NCBI GenBank assembly: GCA_016290885.1
Contig: JAEEVN010000004.1
Span: forward strand, 1 to 64,000
Length of the DNA stretch: 64,000 nucleotides
Direction of reading: 5' to 3'
Source: Caryophanales bacterium
Lineage (GTDB): Bacteria > Bacillota_I > Bacilli_A > RF39 > UBA660
The notes beneath the pieces were generated by a model. That model saw only the letters and a list, made by a program, of their open reading frames with translations, did no database searches and had not been told where the DNA came from. How positions within the stretch are numbered: position 1 is the first letter of the stretch; every line of letters begins with the position of its first letter. The position numbers were made by a program, and so were the translations under genes. This document shows positions 23,621 through 31,881 of this stretch, in pieces.

Positions 23621-24328
23621 TTAGCATGATGAAGGTCCAGTGCAAACATTTGCTTCATTTATACATTTAAATATACATTTTAATTGTTTTATAGAAGCTT
23701 TTTTCATTTCTTCAGTTATTTCTCCATATGGATCTTCTAATTTTTCAGAAACACCTTCGACCATTTCTTTAGCTTCTCCATTAACTACTGCAACTACATT
23801 AGGAGCATATATTCTTTTTTCTCCTGTATTAATCTTTTCATCACCATTTTTAACATTATAATCGCTTAATACATCACCATATAGTTCGATTAGTTTCATA
23901 TAGTCTTTATCGCCCTCTTTAGTTGTTTTTAATTCACCATCTACATATTCAATTGTATCTCTTATATCAAGTACATCAACATAATATATATCTATTTCAT
24001 TTTCAATTGATAAATCTATTAGATTTTCAATCATGCTTCTACACCAAGGACATTTAGCAAAGCCAAAATATACTACAAAAGTTTCATTTTTTTCAGTTTT
24101 TTCTACTATTTCTTTTGCTGTGGAATATTTAATTCTATTTTTCTTATCTATATTTAATTCTCTATATTTCTTTCCATTTCCATTATCTTCATTATTTAAA
24201 CTTTCATATTCTTGTTTAAATTTATAAGCATCAGTCTTTTTATAATCAGATTGCATTTTATGGATAAAAACAAATCCAACTCCAGCAATTATAATTGCTA
24301 TTATTAAAAATATTATTTTCTTCTTCAT
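23621..24328 (-). CDS. Extracytoplasmic thioredoxin-like protein with a Cys-rich tail
   Basis: 235 aa. N-terminal membrane segment or uncleaved signal (about 4-22), a charged linker, then a thioredoxin-like domain with FVVYFGFAKCPWCRSMIENLIDL (CPWC near residues 97-100). The C-terminus is unusual: QLKCIFKCINEANVCTGPSSC carries four Cys within 19 residues. This resembles bacteriocin-accessory or thiol-disulfide proteins of Firmicutes only in its CxxC core. It probably handles disulfides outside the membrane; the Cys tail may be a second redox centre or a metal site. Monocistronic. Confidence 0.75.
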   Translation of the reverse strand: MKKKIIFLIIAIIIAGVGFVFIHKMQSDYKKTDAYKFKQEYESLNNEDNGNGKKYRELNIDKKNRIKYSTAKEIVEKTEKNETFVVYFGFAKCPWCRSMIENLIDLSIENEIDIYYVDVLDIRDTIEYVDGELKTTKEGDKDYMKLIELYGDVLSDYNVKNGDEKINTGEKRIYAPNVVAVVNGEAKEMVEGVSEKLEDPYGEITEEMKKASIKQLKCIFKCINEANVCTGPSSC

Positions 24329-24360
24329 ATCTATACCTCTTAAATAAATTATACAATAAA

Positions 24361-24382
24361 AAAAAGGATATTTCTATCCTTA
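24361..24382 (-). terminator. Intrinsic terminator after the DUF1846 gene
   Basis: AAGGATA / TATCCTT stem with a 4-nt loop and T run on the minus strand, overlapping the gene end. Confidence 0.65.
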
Positions 24383-25852
24383 TTCTATTATTTCTATATC
24401 TGATAGAAATTCATTTTCACAAGTTAAATTAATTTTTAACTCTTTAAATACTTTTCTATCACCATTTTCTACTATATATGTAGAATGTGCATCTGCATCT
24501 TTTAATTTACTTAAACAAGATAATGCTTTTTCAATCATAGGATTTGTTACTGAACAAATTTCAAGTGCAGTTAATACTTCAGGTAAAGTTAGTAATTTAT
24601 CTCCTTCTCCTAAGTTTTCATTTAAACTTCTAATAGGTTTTAATACTTTTGGAGATAATAAATCTATATCATCAGGTATTTTACTTAAATATTTAATTGC
24701 ATTTAATATAGCACTACTAGCTGGTGTTAATATTTCTGTTTGTCTACCAGTAATAATCTTTTTACCAACTTTAATAGCTATTACATGGCACTTCTTTTCT
24801 TCTTTTTTAGCAAGTGCTGGTTTAATTACATCTAAGTAATCTACATCTATACCTAATTCGTTCATTAATAGTTTAATCTTTTCACAAGTATTTTCATCAC
24901 TCTTACCTAATTTATAGTTATTAAGTTCATTATAGTATCTTCTTACAATTTCTTTTTTAGAAGCTTCTTCTACTATCTTATCATTAGTAATACAGAAACC
25001 TACCATATTAACTCCCATATCTGTAGGTGAATAATATAATGTTTTATCACTTACTTTAGATAGTATTTGTTTTAATACAGGGAACATTTCAATATCTCTA
25101 TTATAGTTAACTGCAGTTTTTCCATATTTTTCAAGATGAAATGGATCTATCATATTAACGTCTTCTAAATCTGCGGTAGCAGCTTCATAAGCCATATTTA
25201 CTGGATGCTTTAAAGGTAAATTCCATACTGGGAATGTTTCAAATTTAGCATATCCAGCATTTACTCCTCTTAGATTTTCATGATAAATTTGAGACAAACA
25301 TGTTGCTAATTTACCACTTCCTGGTCCTGGAGCATTTACAATTACTAATGGTTTAGTAGTTTCTATATATGGATTAGCACCATAACCTTCTTCACTAACA
25401 ATTGTATCTACATCAGTAGGATATCCTTTAGTAAATGTATGTACATAAGTTTTAATACCATTTCTATTTAATTTTTTAATAAATTTATCAACACTTGGTT
25501 GATTCTTATATAATGTTATAACAACTGAATTAACAGTAAATCCCATAGATTTAGACTTACTTACTAAAGTTAATAATTCATTGTCATAAGTTCTAGCATA
25601 TTCACTTCTAGTCTTATTTTTTTCTATGTCATTAGCATTAATGCAAAAGATTATTTCTAAATCATCTTTCAATTCTTTAAACATAGATATCTTCACATCA
25701 TTTTTAAATCCAGGTAATATTCTTGCTGCATGTGAATCATCAAATAACTTTCCGCCAACCTCTAGATAAAGTTTATCAAACATTTTTATTCTTTCTCTTA
25801 TTTTTTTGCTTTGAATCTTAATATACTTATTATTATCAAAACCGTTTCTCAT
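24380..25852 (-). CDS. DUF1846 (UPF0371) family protein
   Basis: 490 aa, full length for the family. It matches the conserved start GFDNNKYIKIQSKKIRERI, the GGKLFDDSHAARILPGF segment, the glycine-rich VIVNAPGPGSGKLATCLSQIYHE (which looks like a nucleotide-binding loop) and YYSPTDMGVNMVGFCITND. The family is common in Firmicutes; structures show a two-domain nucleotide-handling fold but the reaction is not settled, so I assign none. Monocistronic, with its ribosome binding site (GGAGG) before the ATG. Confidence 0.93.
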   Translation of the reverse strand: MRNGFDNNKYIKIQSKKIRERIKMFDKLYLEVGGKLFDDSHAARILPGFKNDVKISMFKELKDDLEIIFCINANDIEKNKTRSEYARTYDNELLTLVSKSKSMGFTVNSVVITLYKNQPSVDKFIKKLNRNGIKTYVHTFTKGYPTDVDTIVSEEGYGANPYIETTKPLVIVNAPGPGSGKLATCLSQIYHENLRGVNAGYAKFETFPVWNLPLKHPVNMAYEAATADLEDVNMIDPFHLEKYGKTAVNYNRDIEMFPVLKQILSKVSDKTLYYSPTDMGVNMVGFCITNDKIVEEASKKEIVRRYYNELNNYKLGKSDENTCEKIKLLMNELGIDVDYLDVIKPALAKKEEKKCHVIAIKVGKKIITGRQTEILTPASSAILNAIKYLSKIPDDIDLLSPKVLKPIRSLNENLGEGDKLLTLPEVLTALEICSVTNPMIEKALSCLSKLKDADAHSTYIVENGDRKVFKELKINLTCENEFLSDIEIIE

Positions 25853-25968
25853 TCTGCACCTCCCTATGATTTATCATCTATTATAATTATATCACTTGAA
25901 GGAAAATGAAAAAATGTTTTTTTAAAAAAAATGCAAAAAAAAACATAACTATACAGTTATATTAAAAA

Positions 25969-26045
25969 TGGTCGGGAAGACAGGATTTGAACCTGCAACC
26001 TCATGGTCCCAAACCACGCGCACTGCCAAGTTGTGCTACTTCCCG
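25969..26045 (-). tRNA. tRNA-Pro (anticodon TGG)
   Basis: Acceptor CGGGAAG / CTTCCCG, anticodon loop with TGG, T-loop GGTTCAAATCC, discriminator A, encoded CCA. Last gene of the first tRNA cluster. Confidence 0.97.
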
Positions 26046-26062
26046 ATATAATAAATAAAAAA

Positions 26063-26139
26063 TGGTGCACTCGGAGGGAATCGAACCCCCAACCTTTTGG
26101 TTCGTAGCCAAACACTCTATCCAATTGAGCTACGAGTGC
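26063..26139 (-). tRNA. tRNA-Arg (anticodon ACG)
   Basis: Acceptor GCACTCG / CGAGTGC, anticodon loop CTACGAA (A34 would be edited to inosine by TadA), encoded CCA. Confidence 0.97.
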
Positions 26140-26163
26140 ATAACTACTTTTTTATTAAAAAAG

Positions 26164-26239
26164 TGGTGGCTCCGGACAGGATCGAACTGTCGACACCAGG
26201 ATTTTCAGTCCTGTGCTCTACCGACTGAGCTACAGAGCC
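26164..26239 (-). tRNA. tRNA-Phe (anticodon GAA)
   Basis: Acceptor GGCTCTG / CGGAGCC (one G-U pair), anticodon loop CTGAAAA, encoded CCA. Confidence 0.97.
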
Positions 26240-26252
26240 ATAAAATAAAAAA

Positions 26253-26328
26253 TGGCGGTTCCGAAGGGACTTGAACCCTCGATCTTCTGCGTGACAGGCA
26301 GACGTGTTAACCACTACACCACGGAACC
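26253..26328 (-). tRNA. tRNA-Asp (anticodon GTC)
   Basis: Acceptor GGTTCCG / CGGAACC, anticodon loop CTGTCAC, discriminator G, encoded CCA. Confidence 0.97.
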
Positions 26329-26389
26329 AAAACCAAAATGCATATTAAGTATACTAAATTTTGCTCTCTCTTGTCAATACTTTTTAAAT

Positions 26390-26411
26390 AAAAAAACTAG
26401 CAACTGCTAGT
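26390..26411 (-). terminator. Hairpin plus T run between tRNA-fMet and tRNA-Asp
   Basis: ACTAGCA / TGCTAGT arms followed by seven T on the minus strand, in the 92-bp gap downstream of tRNA-fMet. It may end a Leu-Ser-fMet transcript or only attenuate it; no obvious new promoter for tRNA-Asp was found beyond AT-rich sequence. Confidence 0.5.
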
Positions 26412-26420
26412 AAATTTCAT

Positions 26421-26497
<77 letters not shown>

Positions 26498-26512
26498 ATA
26501 TAAATTTAAAAG

Positions 26513-26605
26513 TGGCGGAGAAGAAGGGATTCGAACCCCTGCGCCGCTTACACGACCTCCCGGTTTTCAAGACCGGTCCCTTCAGCCAGACTTGGGTACT
26601 TCTCC
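26513..26605 (-). tRNA. tRNA-Ser (anticodon TGA)
   Basis: Class II tRNA with a long variable arm; acceptor GGAGAAG / CTTCTCC, anticodon loop CTTGAAA, discriminator G, encoded CCA. Confidence 0.97.
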
Positions 26606-26613
26606 AATAAAAA

Positions 26614-26702
26614 TGGTGCCTCAGGCCGGACTTGAACCGGCACGGGATTTGACTCCCGCAGGATTTTAAGTCCTGTGCGTCTACCAATTCCGCCACTAAG
26701 GC
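26614..26702 (-). tRNA. tRNA-Leu (anticodon TAA)
   Basis: Class II tRNA with a long variable arm; acceptor GCCTTAG / CTGAGGC (one G-U pair), anticodon loop CTTAAAA, encoded CCA. First gene behind the promoter at 26742-26770. Confidence 0.97.
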
Positions 26703-26741
26703 ATTTTGAGCACCATTTCGTCCATTTCATTGGACTTTTTA

Positions 26742-26770
26742 AGTATATAATATTTTTAAAAAAATATCAA
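26742..26770 (-). promoter_or_regulatory. Promoter of the Leu-Ser-fMet-Asp-Phe-Arg-Pro tRNA cluster
   Basis: TTGATA (26770-26765), 17-bp spacer, TATACT (26747-26742) on the minus strand. A small hairpin (GTCCA-N7-TGGAC) follows in the leader before tRNA-Leu. Confidence 0.65.
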
Positions 26771-26805
26771 CACTTTTTCTATATTTTATAACAAAAAATA
26801 TATTT

Positions 26806-26882
26806 TGGTGACTCGTATGGGATTTGAACCCATGAATGCCACCTTGAGAGGGTGGTGTGTTAAACCACTTCACCAACGAGTC
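26806..26882 (-). tRNA. tRNA-Glu (anticodon CTC)
   Basis: Acceptor GACTCGT / ACGAGTC, anticodon stem CCACC / GGTGG enclosing CTCTCAA, so the anticodon is CTC (reads GAG only); encoded CCA. A CTC isoacceptor is unusual in such an AT-rich genome; the common TTC species must be encoded elsewhere. Confidence 0.93.
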
Positions 26883-26883
26883 A

Positions 26884-26905
26884 TAAAAAATAGACTAATG
26901 TCTAT
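26884..26905 (-). terminator. Intrinsic terminator after the membrane thioredoxin gene
   Basis: ATAGAC / GTCTAT stem with a 4-nt loop and six T on the minus strand. A possible tRNA-Glu promoter (TTTACA-17-TAAAAT) overlaps the end of the same upstream gene, so the tRNA may start inside or just before this hairpin. Confidence 0.6.
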
Positions 26906-26914
26906 TTTATATTA

Positions 26915-27442
26915 TTATTTTTCTTTTGTAAAGAATACTAATGCTAAAACTACAACTACTGATATTGCTGAAACGATAATGATTGGTAGAATAGATGTTG
27001 AACCTTTTTTATCTACTGATTCACCTTTTTTTACTGCAGCAACTACATCTTTATAGTCCTTATTGTCATATTGTGCTTTAATAGCAGCTTTTATTTTTTC
27101 TGGTGTTTGAGTAGCAGAGAATCCACTAAAATATTGATCACCAACTACTATAAAAGGAACACCTGAAGCTTCAGTACCAAGTTCAGTAGCTACTTCTTGC
27201 ATTAAATTACTATTGTTTTCATCATACCATACTTCATATTTAACTAATTCATAAAGATCTTTGTATTCTTCATCTTTAGATAATGAATCATTAAACCATT
27301 CAATAGCTTCTTCACAGTGAGGGCATCCTTCTCCTCTAAATAAATATACATTTACTTTTTTACTATCAGCATTAGCTACTGACATACCTACAAATGGTAA
27401 TATTAATAATAAACCAATAATAAATAATTTAATTTTTTTCAT
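26915..27442 (-). CDS. Membrane-anchored extracytoplasmic thioredoxin/glutaredoxin-like protein
   Basis: 175 aa. Cleavable-looking signal peptide (residues 1-25, ending VANADS), a thioredoxin-like domain with VNVYLFRGEGCPHCEEAIEWF (CPHC near 40-43) and cis-Pro loop SGVPFIVVGDQYFSG, then a C-terminal membrane helix (about 151-171) with a KEK tail. It should sit on the outer face of the membrane and handle disulfides there. Promoter: extended -10 TGA-TATAAT at 27469-27464. A TGTTACA-N2-TGTAACA palindrome lies about 50 bp upstream of the predicted start. Confidence 0.85.
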   Translation of the reverse strand: MKKIKLFIIGLLLILPFVGMSVANADSKKVNVYLFRGEGCPHCEEAIEWFNDSLSKDEEYKDLYELVKYEVWYDENNSNLMQEVATELGTEASGVPFIVVGDQYFSGFSATQTPEKIKAAIKAQYDNKDYKDVVAAVKKGESVDKKGSTSILPIIIVSAISVVVVLALVFFTKEK

Positions 27443-27478
27443 GTTATAATCACTCCCAATAAAATTATATCATACTTT

Positions 27479-28309
27479 TTAATCAATTTTAATCATTCCT
27501 GTTACATTTGTAACATTAATTTCATTTACTTTAATTTTATCTGCACATATAGTATCAGATATCTTTGTTTTTCCACTTTCATTTGTGGAAACAATCTTAC
27601 AAACTGAATTTTCTACTATTTTTAAAATTATATCTCCCGAAACATTTTCAAATTTAGAATCTCCTAATGGACTAAAATTCATTATTTCTATGTCCCCTGT
27701 AATACTTTCAACATTAATATTACCTATCATGTTATTTATTTTTATATTACCTGTAGAACTTTCTACTTCTAGAATACCTTCTATATTTTCAAGAGAGATT
27801 TCTCCAGATACATCCTTTAGTTTTATATTGCCTGAATTCTTAAGAGTAAGACTACCTGCATTATTATTAATATATAGATCATTAACAATGTCTTCTCCTT
27901 GTACTTCACCAAATCCATTTATAATAGTTATTTTTCCAATATAGTTTTTAGGAATATAAACAGTATATTTTTTCTTTTGAGGATTTATTATAAAACTATC
28001 TTCTTCTAAATAAATATTACTTCCCTTTTCCTTATAATTAAGATGGAATTTTTCTTCTTTAGAATTTTGAATTATAACTAATTCTTCTTCATCAGTTATT
28101 ATAAAATTCGAATTAGCTTTCTTAAAATCAAATATTATATTTTCTACTTCTTCTAAAGTATAATTCTTAGTAATTATCTTCTTCTCTACAATATTTTCTT
28201 TCTTAGGCATAAGCATCTTTATTAGCGAAAAAACTACTACTAAAAGTAATAAGGTTAATAGGATACTACCAATAACTAAAATTTTCATTATAATACTTTT
28301 ATTTTTCAT
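27479..28309 (-). CDS. DUF4097-type beta-helical membrane protein
   Basis: 276 aa. An N-terminal membrane helix (about 8-30) is followed by a long run of short beta repeats of the form G-x-I-x-I/L-x-N-x-x-G (about 120-260), typical of DUF4097/adhesin-like beta-helices found in Firmicutes. The ATG at 28309 has AGAGG upstream and is preferred over an upstream in-frame start that lacks a ribosome binding site. The neighbouring thioredoxin-like gene is 36 bp downstream, so the two may be cotranscribed. Function unknown. Confidence 0.75.
   Translation of the reverse strand: MKNKSIIMKILVIGSILLTLLLLVVVFSLIKMLMPKKENIVEKKIITKNYTLEEVENIIFDFKKANSNFIITDEEELVIIQNSKEEKFHLNYKEKGSNIYLEEDSFIINPQKKKYTVYIPKNYIGKITIINGFGEVQGEDIVNDLYINNNAGSLTLKNSGNIKLKDVSGEISLENIEGILEVESSTGNIKINNMIGNINVESITGDIEIMNFSPLGDSKFENVSGDIILKIVENSVCKIVSTNESGKTKISDTICADKIKVNEINVTNVTGMIKID
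27500..27515. promoter_or_regulatory. TGTTACA-N2-TGTAACA palindrome upstream of the membrane thioredoxin gene
   Basis: A perfect 7-bp inverted repeat with a 2-bp centre, one base per arm different from the nrd operators. It lies within the last codons of the DUF4097 gene (encoding NVTNVT), about 58 bp upstream of the next start codon. Could be a weaker site for the same regulator or a coding coincidence. Confidence 0.3.
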
Positions 28310-28439
28310 TATAGCCTCTAGAAAATATGGTAGCACCCAATTTAATTTAAGTCAATAATATTAATTTTCATATTTTTTAAAAAAGTATTTTATTTTTTTT
28401 ATTTTATGATATAATGATTGTAGATAGGAGGAGTTTTTA

Positions 28440-28940
28440 ATGAATTACGGTTTAGATGCTTATAACACTACATCTTACAACACTGCTGGAGCTGAAGCTT
28501 TCGGAAGTGTATTAGCTGGATTTGGTATTGCTATGATATTTGTATGGATTATAGCAATCGCTGCTGCTGTTCTTGAAATAGTTGCTTTATACAAAATGTT
28601 CAAGAAAGCTGGTAAAAAAGGTTATGAAGCTTTAATACCAGGACATGATACATTTGTATTATTCGAATTAGCTGGAATCAATACAATTTGGATTCTTGGT
28701 ATAGTATTCGGTAGCGTAGTTTGCATTATACCAATTTTAGGTGCTATTGCTTACTGTGCATTCATAATCTTTATCGAAATCTGGCTAAATATAAGATTAG
28801 CTAAGGCTTTCGGAAAAGAAACTGGTTTCGGTGTACTTATGGCATTCTTCCCATTTGTTATGTATCCAATCTTAGCATTTGGAGATGCAAAATATACTGC
28901 ACCAGCTAAAGTAGTTAACAAACCAGGAGAAGATAAATAA
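28440..28940 (+). CDS. DUF5684 family membrane protein
   Basis: 166-aa integral membrane protein with four hydrophobic segments (about 25-50, 76-100, 100-120, 133-150) and the DUF5684 pattern KMFKKAGKKGYEALIPGHDTFVLFELAG, which is W/Y-x-x-x-I-P-x-x-N-x-like and also seen before signal peptidase domains. Function unknown. It has a strong AGGAGG ribosome binding site, a TATAAT box about 30 bp upstream and rather higher codon bias (TTC, GGT, GCT) than its neighbours, suggesting high expression. Confidence 0.85.
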   Translation: MNYGLDAYNTTSYNTAGAEAFGSVLAGFGIAMIFVWIIAIAAAVLEIVALYKMFKKAGKKGYEALIPGHDTFVLFELAGINTIWILGIVFGSVVCIIPILGAIAYCAFIIFIEIWLNIRLAKAFGKETGFGVLMAFFPFVMYPILAFGDAKYTAPAKVVNKPGEDK

Positions 28941-28960
28941 TTCTAGAATTATTTATAAGA

Positions 28961-28988
28961 AAAAGGATTTTTAAAAATCCTTTTTTTG
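28961..28988 (+). terminator. Intrinsic terminator after the DUF5684 gene
   Basis: AAAGGATTTT / AAAATCCTTT arms followed by eight T on the plus strand. Confidence 0.8.
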
Positions 28989-29027
28989 TGCACAAAAAAA
29001 CTGACATAGTCAGTAATTATTATAAAA

Positions 29028-29103
29028 TGGTGTCTCGTATGCGATTCGAACGCATGACCCCTTGATTAAAAGTCAAGTGCTCTACCGGCTGAGCTAACGA
29101 GAC
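29028..29103 (-). tRNA. tRNA-Lys (anticodon TTT)
   Basis: Acceptor GTCTCGT / ACGAGAC, anticodon loop CTTTTAA, encoded CCA. Last gene of the second tRNA cluster. Confidence 0.97.
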
Positions 29104-29113
29104 ATATTAATAA

Positions 29114-29188
29114 TGGCTGCCTTGGCTAGATTCGAACTAGCGCATGTCAGAGTCAAAGTCTGATGCCTTACCACTTGGCTACAAGGCA
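29114..29188 (-). tRNA. tRNA-Gln (anticodon TTG)
   Basis: Acceptor TGCCTTG / CAAGGCA, anticodon loop CTTTGAC, discriminator G, encoded CCA. Confidence 0.97.
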
Positions 29189-29194
29189 ACACAC

Positions 29195-29278
29195 TGGTGG
29201 GAAGAGATGGATTCGAACCATCGAACCGTAAGGAACAGATTTACAGTCTGCCGCGTTTAGCCACTTCGCTACCTTCCC
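29195..29278 (-). tRNA. tRNA-Tyr (anticodon GTA)
   Basis: Class II tRNA with a long variable arm; acceptor GGGAAGG / CTCTTCCC side, anticodon loop CTGTAAA, encoded CCA. Confidence 0.97.
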
Positions 29279-29285
29279 AAATAAG

Positions 29286-29361
<76 letters not shown>

Positions 29362-29369
29362 ATAAAAAA

Positions 29370-29446
29370 TGGTGGACTCTGTGGGACTCGAACCTACGAC
29401 CTCCTGCTTGTAAGGCAGATGCTCTAACCAACTGAGCTAAGAATCC
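29370..29446 (-). tRNA. tRNA-Val (anticodon TAC)
   Basis: Acceptor GGATTCT / AGAGTCC (one U-G pair), anticodon loop CTTACAA, encoded CCA. First gene of the second cluster. Confidence 0.97.
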
Positions 29447-29468
29447 ATGTCATTCATTGACAATATAA

Positions 29469-29497
29469 ATAATAACAATTTTACCATTCTTTGTCAA
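29469..29497 (-). promoter_or_regulatory. Promoter of the Val-Thr-Tyr-Gln-Lys tRNA cluster
   Basis: Consensus TTGACA (29497-29492), 17-bp spacer, TATTAT (29474-29469) on the minus strand, 22 bp before tRNA-Val. Confidence 0.85.
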
Positions 29498-29527
29498 TGA
29501 AAAATACTCTTTTTTTAACTTTTTTTA

Positions 29528-29881
29528 CTATTTATTTGTGTTTTCTATCTCTTTTTTAGTTTTATCTATCCATTCTGGTAATTTATCCTTTAGATTTTCA
29601 AAACCTTTTTCATCTTCTTCTAGTTCATTTTGAATATCTAAAGCAGGCATTATACCCTTTGTACTCAGACTTAATTGTTTCTTTTCTTCATCTATACCTA
29701 TTACTACAACTTCTACAATATTTCCTATTTTAAAGTATTTTGATATATCTTTTATATATTTACCTGTTATTTCAGAAATATGAATTAGTCCTGTATAACC
29801 ACCATCTGCATTTACAAATGCACCATATGGTGTAACAGAAGCTATAGTAACATAAATTACATCATTTACATTATATTTCAT
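29528..29881 (-). CDS. S1 RNA-binding domain protein (YugI/GSP13-like)
   Basis: 117 aa: one S1 domain (about 5-78) with the pattern VNDVIYVTIASVTPYGAFVNADGGYTGLIHISEI and IDEEKKQLSLSTKG, then an acidic C-terminal helix. Single-S1 proteins of this size in Firmicutes (for example general stress protein 13) associate with ribosomes or RNA. The ATG at 29881 follows AGGTGAAAGAA; the GTG three codons earlier lies inside that ribosome binding site. Monocistronic. Confidence 0.85.
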   Translation of the reverse strand: MKYNVNDVIYVTIASVTPYGAFVNADGGYTGLIHISEITGKYIKDISKYFKIGNIVEVVVIGIDEEKKQLSLSTKGIMPALDIQNELEEDEKGFENLKDKLPEWIDKTKKEIENTNK

Positions 29882-29970
29882 TTCTTTCACCTAGAAATAT
29901 TATACACCATAAATATATTTTTTTTGAAAATATTTAAAACTTAATGTATAATTGATTTGGGAGTGATTTG

Positions 29971-30204
29971 ATGGATATAATTGATCACATAAAATTTGTT
30001 ATAGATAAAATAAGACCATTCTTAGTAAGTGATGGTGGAGATGTCGAGTTTATTAAATATGAAAATGGAATAGTATATGTAAAATTAATTGGATCATGTG
30101 CTAATTGTGCATATGGTGATTCAGAGATTAAAGATACTATCGAAAGTATATTAACTTCTGAAATACCAGAGGTATTAGAAGTAAGAAATATAGCTAGTGA
30201 ATAG
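29971..30204 (+). CDS. Nfu-type Fe-S cluster carrier (NifU C-terminal domain)
   Basis: 77-aa stand-alone NifU C-terminal domain: HIKFVIDKIRPFLVSDGGDVEFIKYENG and the cluster motif GSCANCAYGD (C-x2-C), then TIESILTSEIPEVLEV. It carries a [4Fe-4S] cluster from the SUF scaffold to client enzymes; clients in this window include NrdG and the ferredoxin. The ATG at 29971 follows GGGAGTGATTTG. Divergent to the S1 gene. Confidence 0.93.
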   Translation: MDIIDHIKFVIDKIRPFLVSDGGDVEFIKYENGIVYVKLIGSCANCAYGDSEIKDTIESILTSEIPEVLEVRNIASE

Positions 30205-30221
30205 CTATATTTTTTTATACA

Positions 30222-30247
30222 AAAAAAGAAGCATTATTTTGCTTCTT
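30222..30247 (-). terminator. Intrinsic terminator after rny
   Basis: AAGAAGCA / TGCTTCTT stem with T run on the minus strand, overlapping the end of rny. Confidence 0.75.
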
Positions 30248-31778
30248 CTATTACTCTTGTTTCTCTAATTAAGACAACTTTAATTGTTCCTGGATATTGA
30301 AGATTATCTTCAATCTTATTCTTGATATCTCTAGCAAGTTTAACTGATGATAATTCATCAATTTCTTCAGGTTTAACAATTACTCTTAATTCCCTACCTG
30401 CTTGAACAGCATATGATTTTTCAATACCATCAAATCCATTAGCTACTTCTTCTAGATCTTGTAATCTCTTAATATAGTTTTCTAATGAATCATTTCTAGC
30501 ACCTGGTCTAGATGCACTTATTGAATCTGCTATTGCAACTAGTTCTGAAATAATACTAGTTGGTGCAGTATCTCCATGGTGAGACATAATAGCATTTAAT
30601 ACAACTTTATCTTCATTATATTTCTTAGCTATATTAGCACCTAAATCAACATGGCTTCCTTCAACTTCAAAGTCAATTGCCTTACCAATATCATGAAGTA
30701 ATCCTGCTCTCTTAGCAAGAGTTATATTTTCACCAATTTCTCCAGCCATAATACCACATAAATTAGCAACTTCAATTGAATGTTGTAATACATTTTGTCC
30801 ATAACTTGTTCTGAAATATAATTTACCAATTAATTCAATTAATTCAGGATCAACTTTACCTAAACCAAGTTTAAATACAGCTTCCTCACCTTTTTCTCTA
30901 ATTGTTTGTTTAAATTCTTCACAAGTTTTATCATATAATTCTTCAATTCTTCCTGGATGAATTCTTCCATCTTTAATTAAAGATTCAATAGTTACTTTTG
31001 CTATTTCTCTTCTTAATGGATCAAAGCTTGAAATAACAATTGCTTCTGGAGTATCATCAATTATTAAATCAACTCCTGTAACTGCTTCAATAGTTCTAAT
31101 ATTTCTACCTTCTCTACCAATTAATCTACCCTTCATATCATCATTAGGTAATGTAATAACTGATACTGTTACTTCATTAGTAACATCTGAAGAATATTTT
31201 TGCATAGAACTAACTAACATTTCTTTTGCTTTCTTATCAACGTCTAATTTTGCTTCTGCTTCTTTATCTTTAATATAAGCAGCAATTTCTTTAGTCATTG
31301 TTTCTTCAACAATAGACATTATTTCTTTCCTTGCTTGTTCTTTTGTTAAGCCTGAGATTTTTTCAAGTTTTTCGACTTCTTGCTTGATTAACTCATTCTT
31401 TTTATCTTCCAAATTTTGTAGTTCTTTCTGTCTTTGGATAATACTATTTTCTTTATCTGATAATAATTTTTCTCTATTTTGAAGCATTTCATCTCTTTTA
31501 TCAATTCCGTTTTCTCTTGCTTGCATTCTTTCTTCAAGTTCACGTGCTTCTTCTTTTTTCTCTTTCATTTCTTTTTCAAAGTCTTGTTTAACTCTTAGTT
31601 GTTCTTCTTTTAATTCTAATATAGAATCTCTTTTATATTTTTCAGCCTCTTTTTTAGCTTTTTCAATTATATTATCAGATTTTTTTTCTTTAGATTTTAG
31701 TAAAATAAATGTAATTATAACTGTTACAATTACTCCAAAAAGTAACCCAAATATGGAAAACAATAGTTTTTCTTCCAT
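30234..31778 (-). CDS. rny: Ribonuclease Y
   Basis: 514-aa endoribonuclease that starts mRNA decay at the membrane. N-terminal membrane helix (about 5-25), long coiled coil (about 30-170), KH domain ([37 protein letters not shown] in outline) and HD domain with [22 protein letters not shown], then SHHGD. The ATG at 31778 with GGAGGAAAAT upstream is chosen over in-frame ATGs 3 and 11 codons earlier, which lack a ribosome binding site. It lies downstream of recA, as in Bacillus and relatives. Confidence 0.97.
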   Translation of the reverse strand: MEEKLLFSIFGLLFGVIVTVIITFILLKSKEKKSDNIIEKAKKEAEKYKRDSILELKEEQLRVKQDFEKEMKEKKEEARELEERMQARENGIDKRDEMLQNREKLLSDKENSIIQRQKELQNLEDKKNELIKQEVEKLEKISGLTKEQARKEIMSIVEETMTKEIAAYIKDKEAEAKLDVDKKAKEMLVSSMQKYSSDVTNEVTVSVITLPNDDMKGRLIGREGRNIRTIEAVTGVDLIIDDTPEAIVISSFDPLRREIAKVTIESLIKDGRIHPGRIEELYDKTCEEFKQTIREKGEEAVFKLGLGKVDPELIELIGKLYFRTSYGQNVLQHSIEVANLCGIMAGEIGENITLAKRAGLLHDIGKAIDFEVEGSHVDLGANIAKKYNEDKVVLNAIMSHHGDTAPTSIISELVAIADSISASRPGARNDSLENYIKRLQDLEEVANGFDGIEKSYAVQAGRELRVIVKPEEIDELSSVKLARDIKNKIEDNLQYPGTIKVVLIRETRVIEEAK

Positions 31779-31853
31779 ATTTTCCTCCATTAATTTGTAT
31801 ATATAAATATACACTTCTAGTATAAAATTTATTTATCGTAAAGTCAATAGAAC

Positions 31854-31881
31854 AAAAAAAGAAGATTTAATCTTCTTTATT
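31854..31881 (-). terminator. Intrinsic terminator after recA
   Basis: AAAGAAGATT / AATCTTCTTT perfect stem, T run on the minus strand, overlapping the end of recA. Confidence 0.75.
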
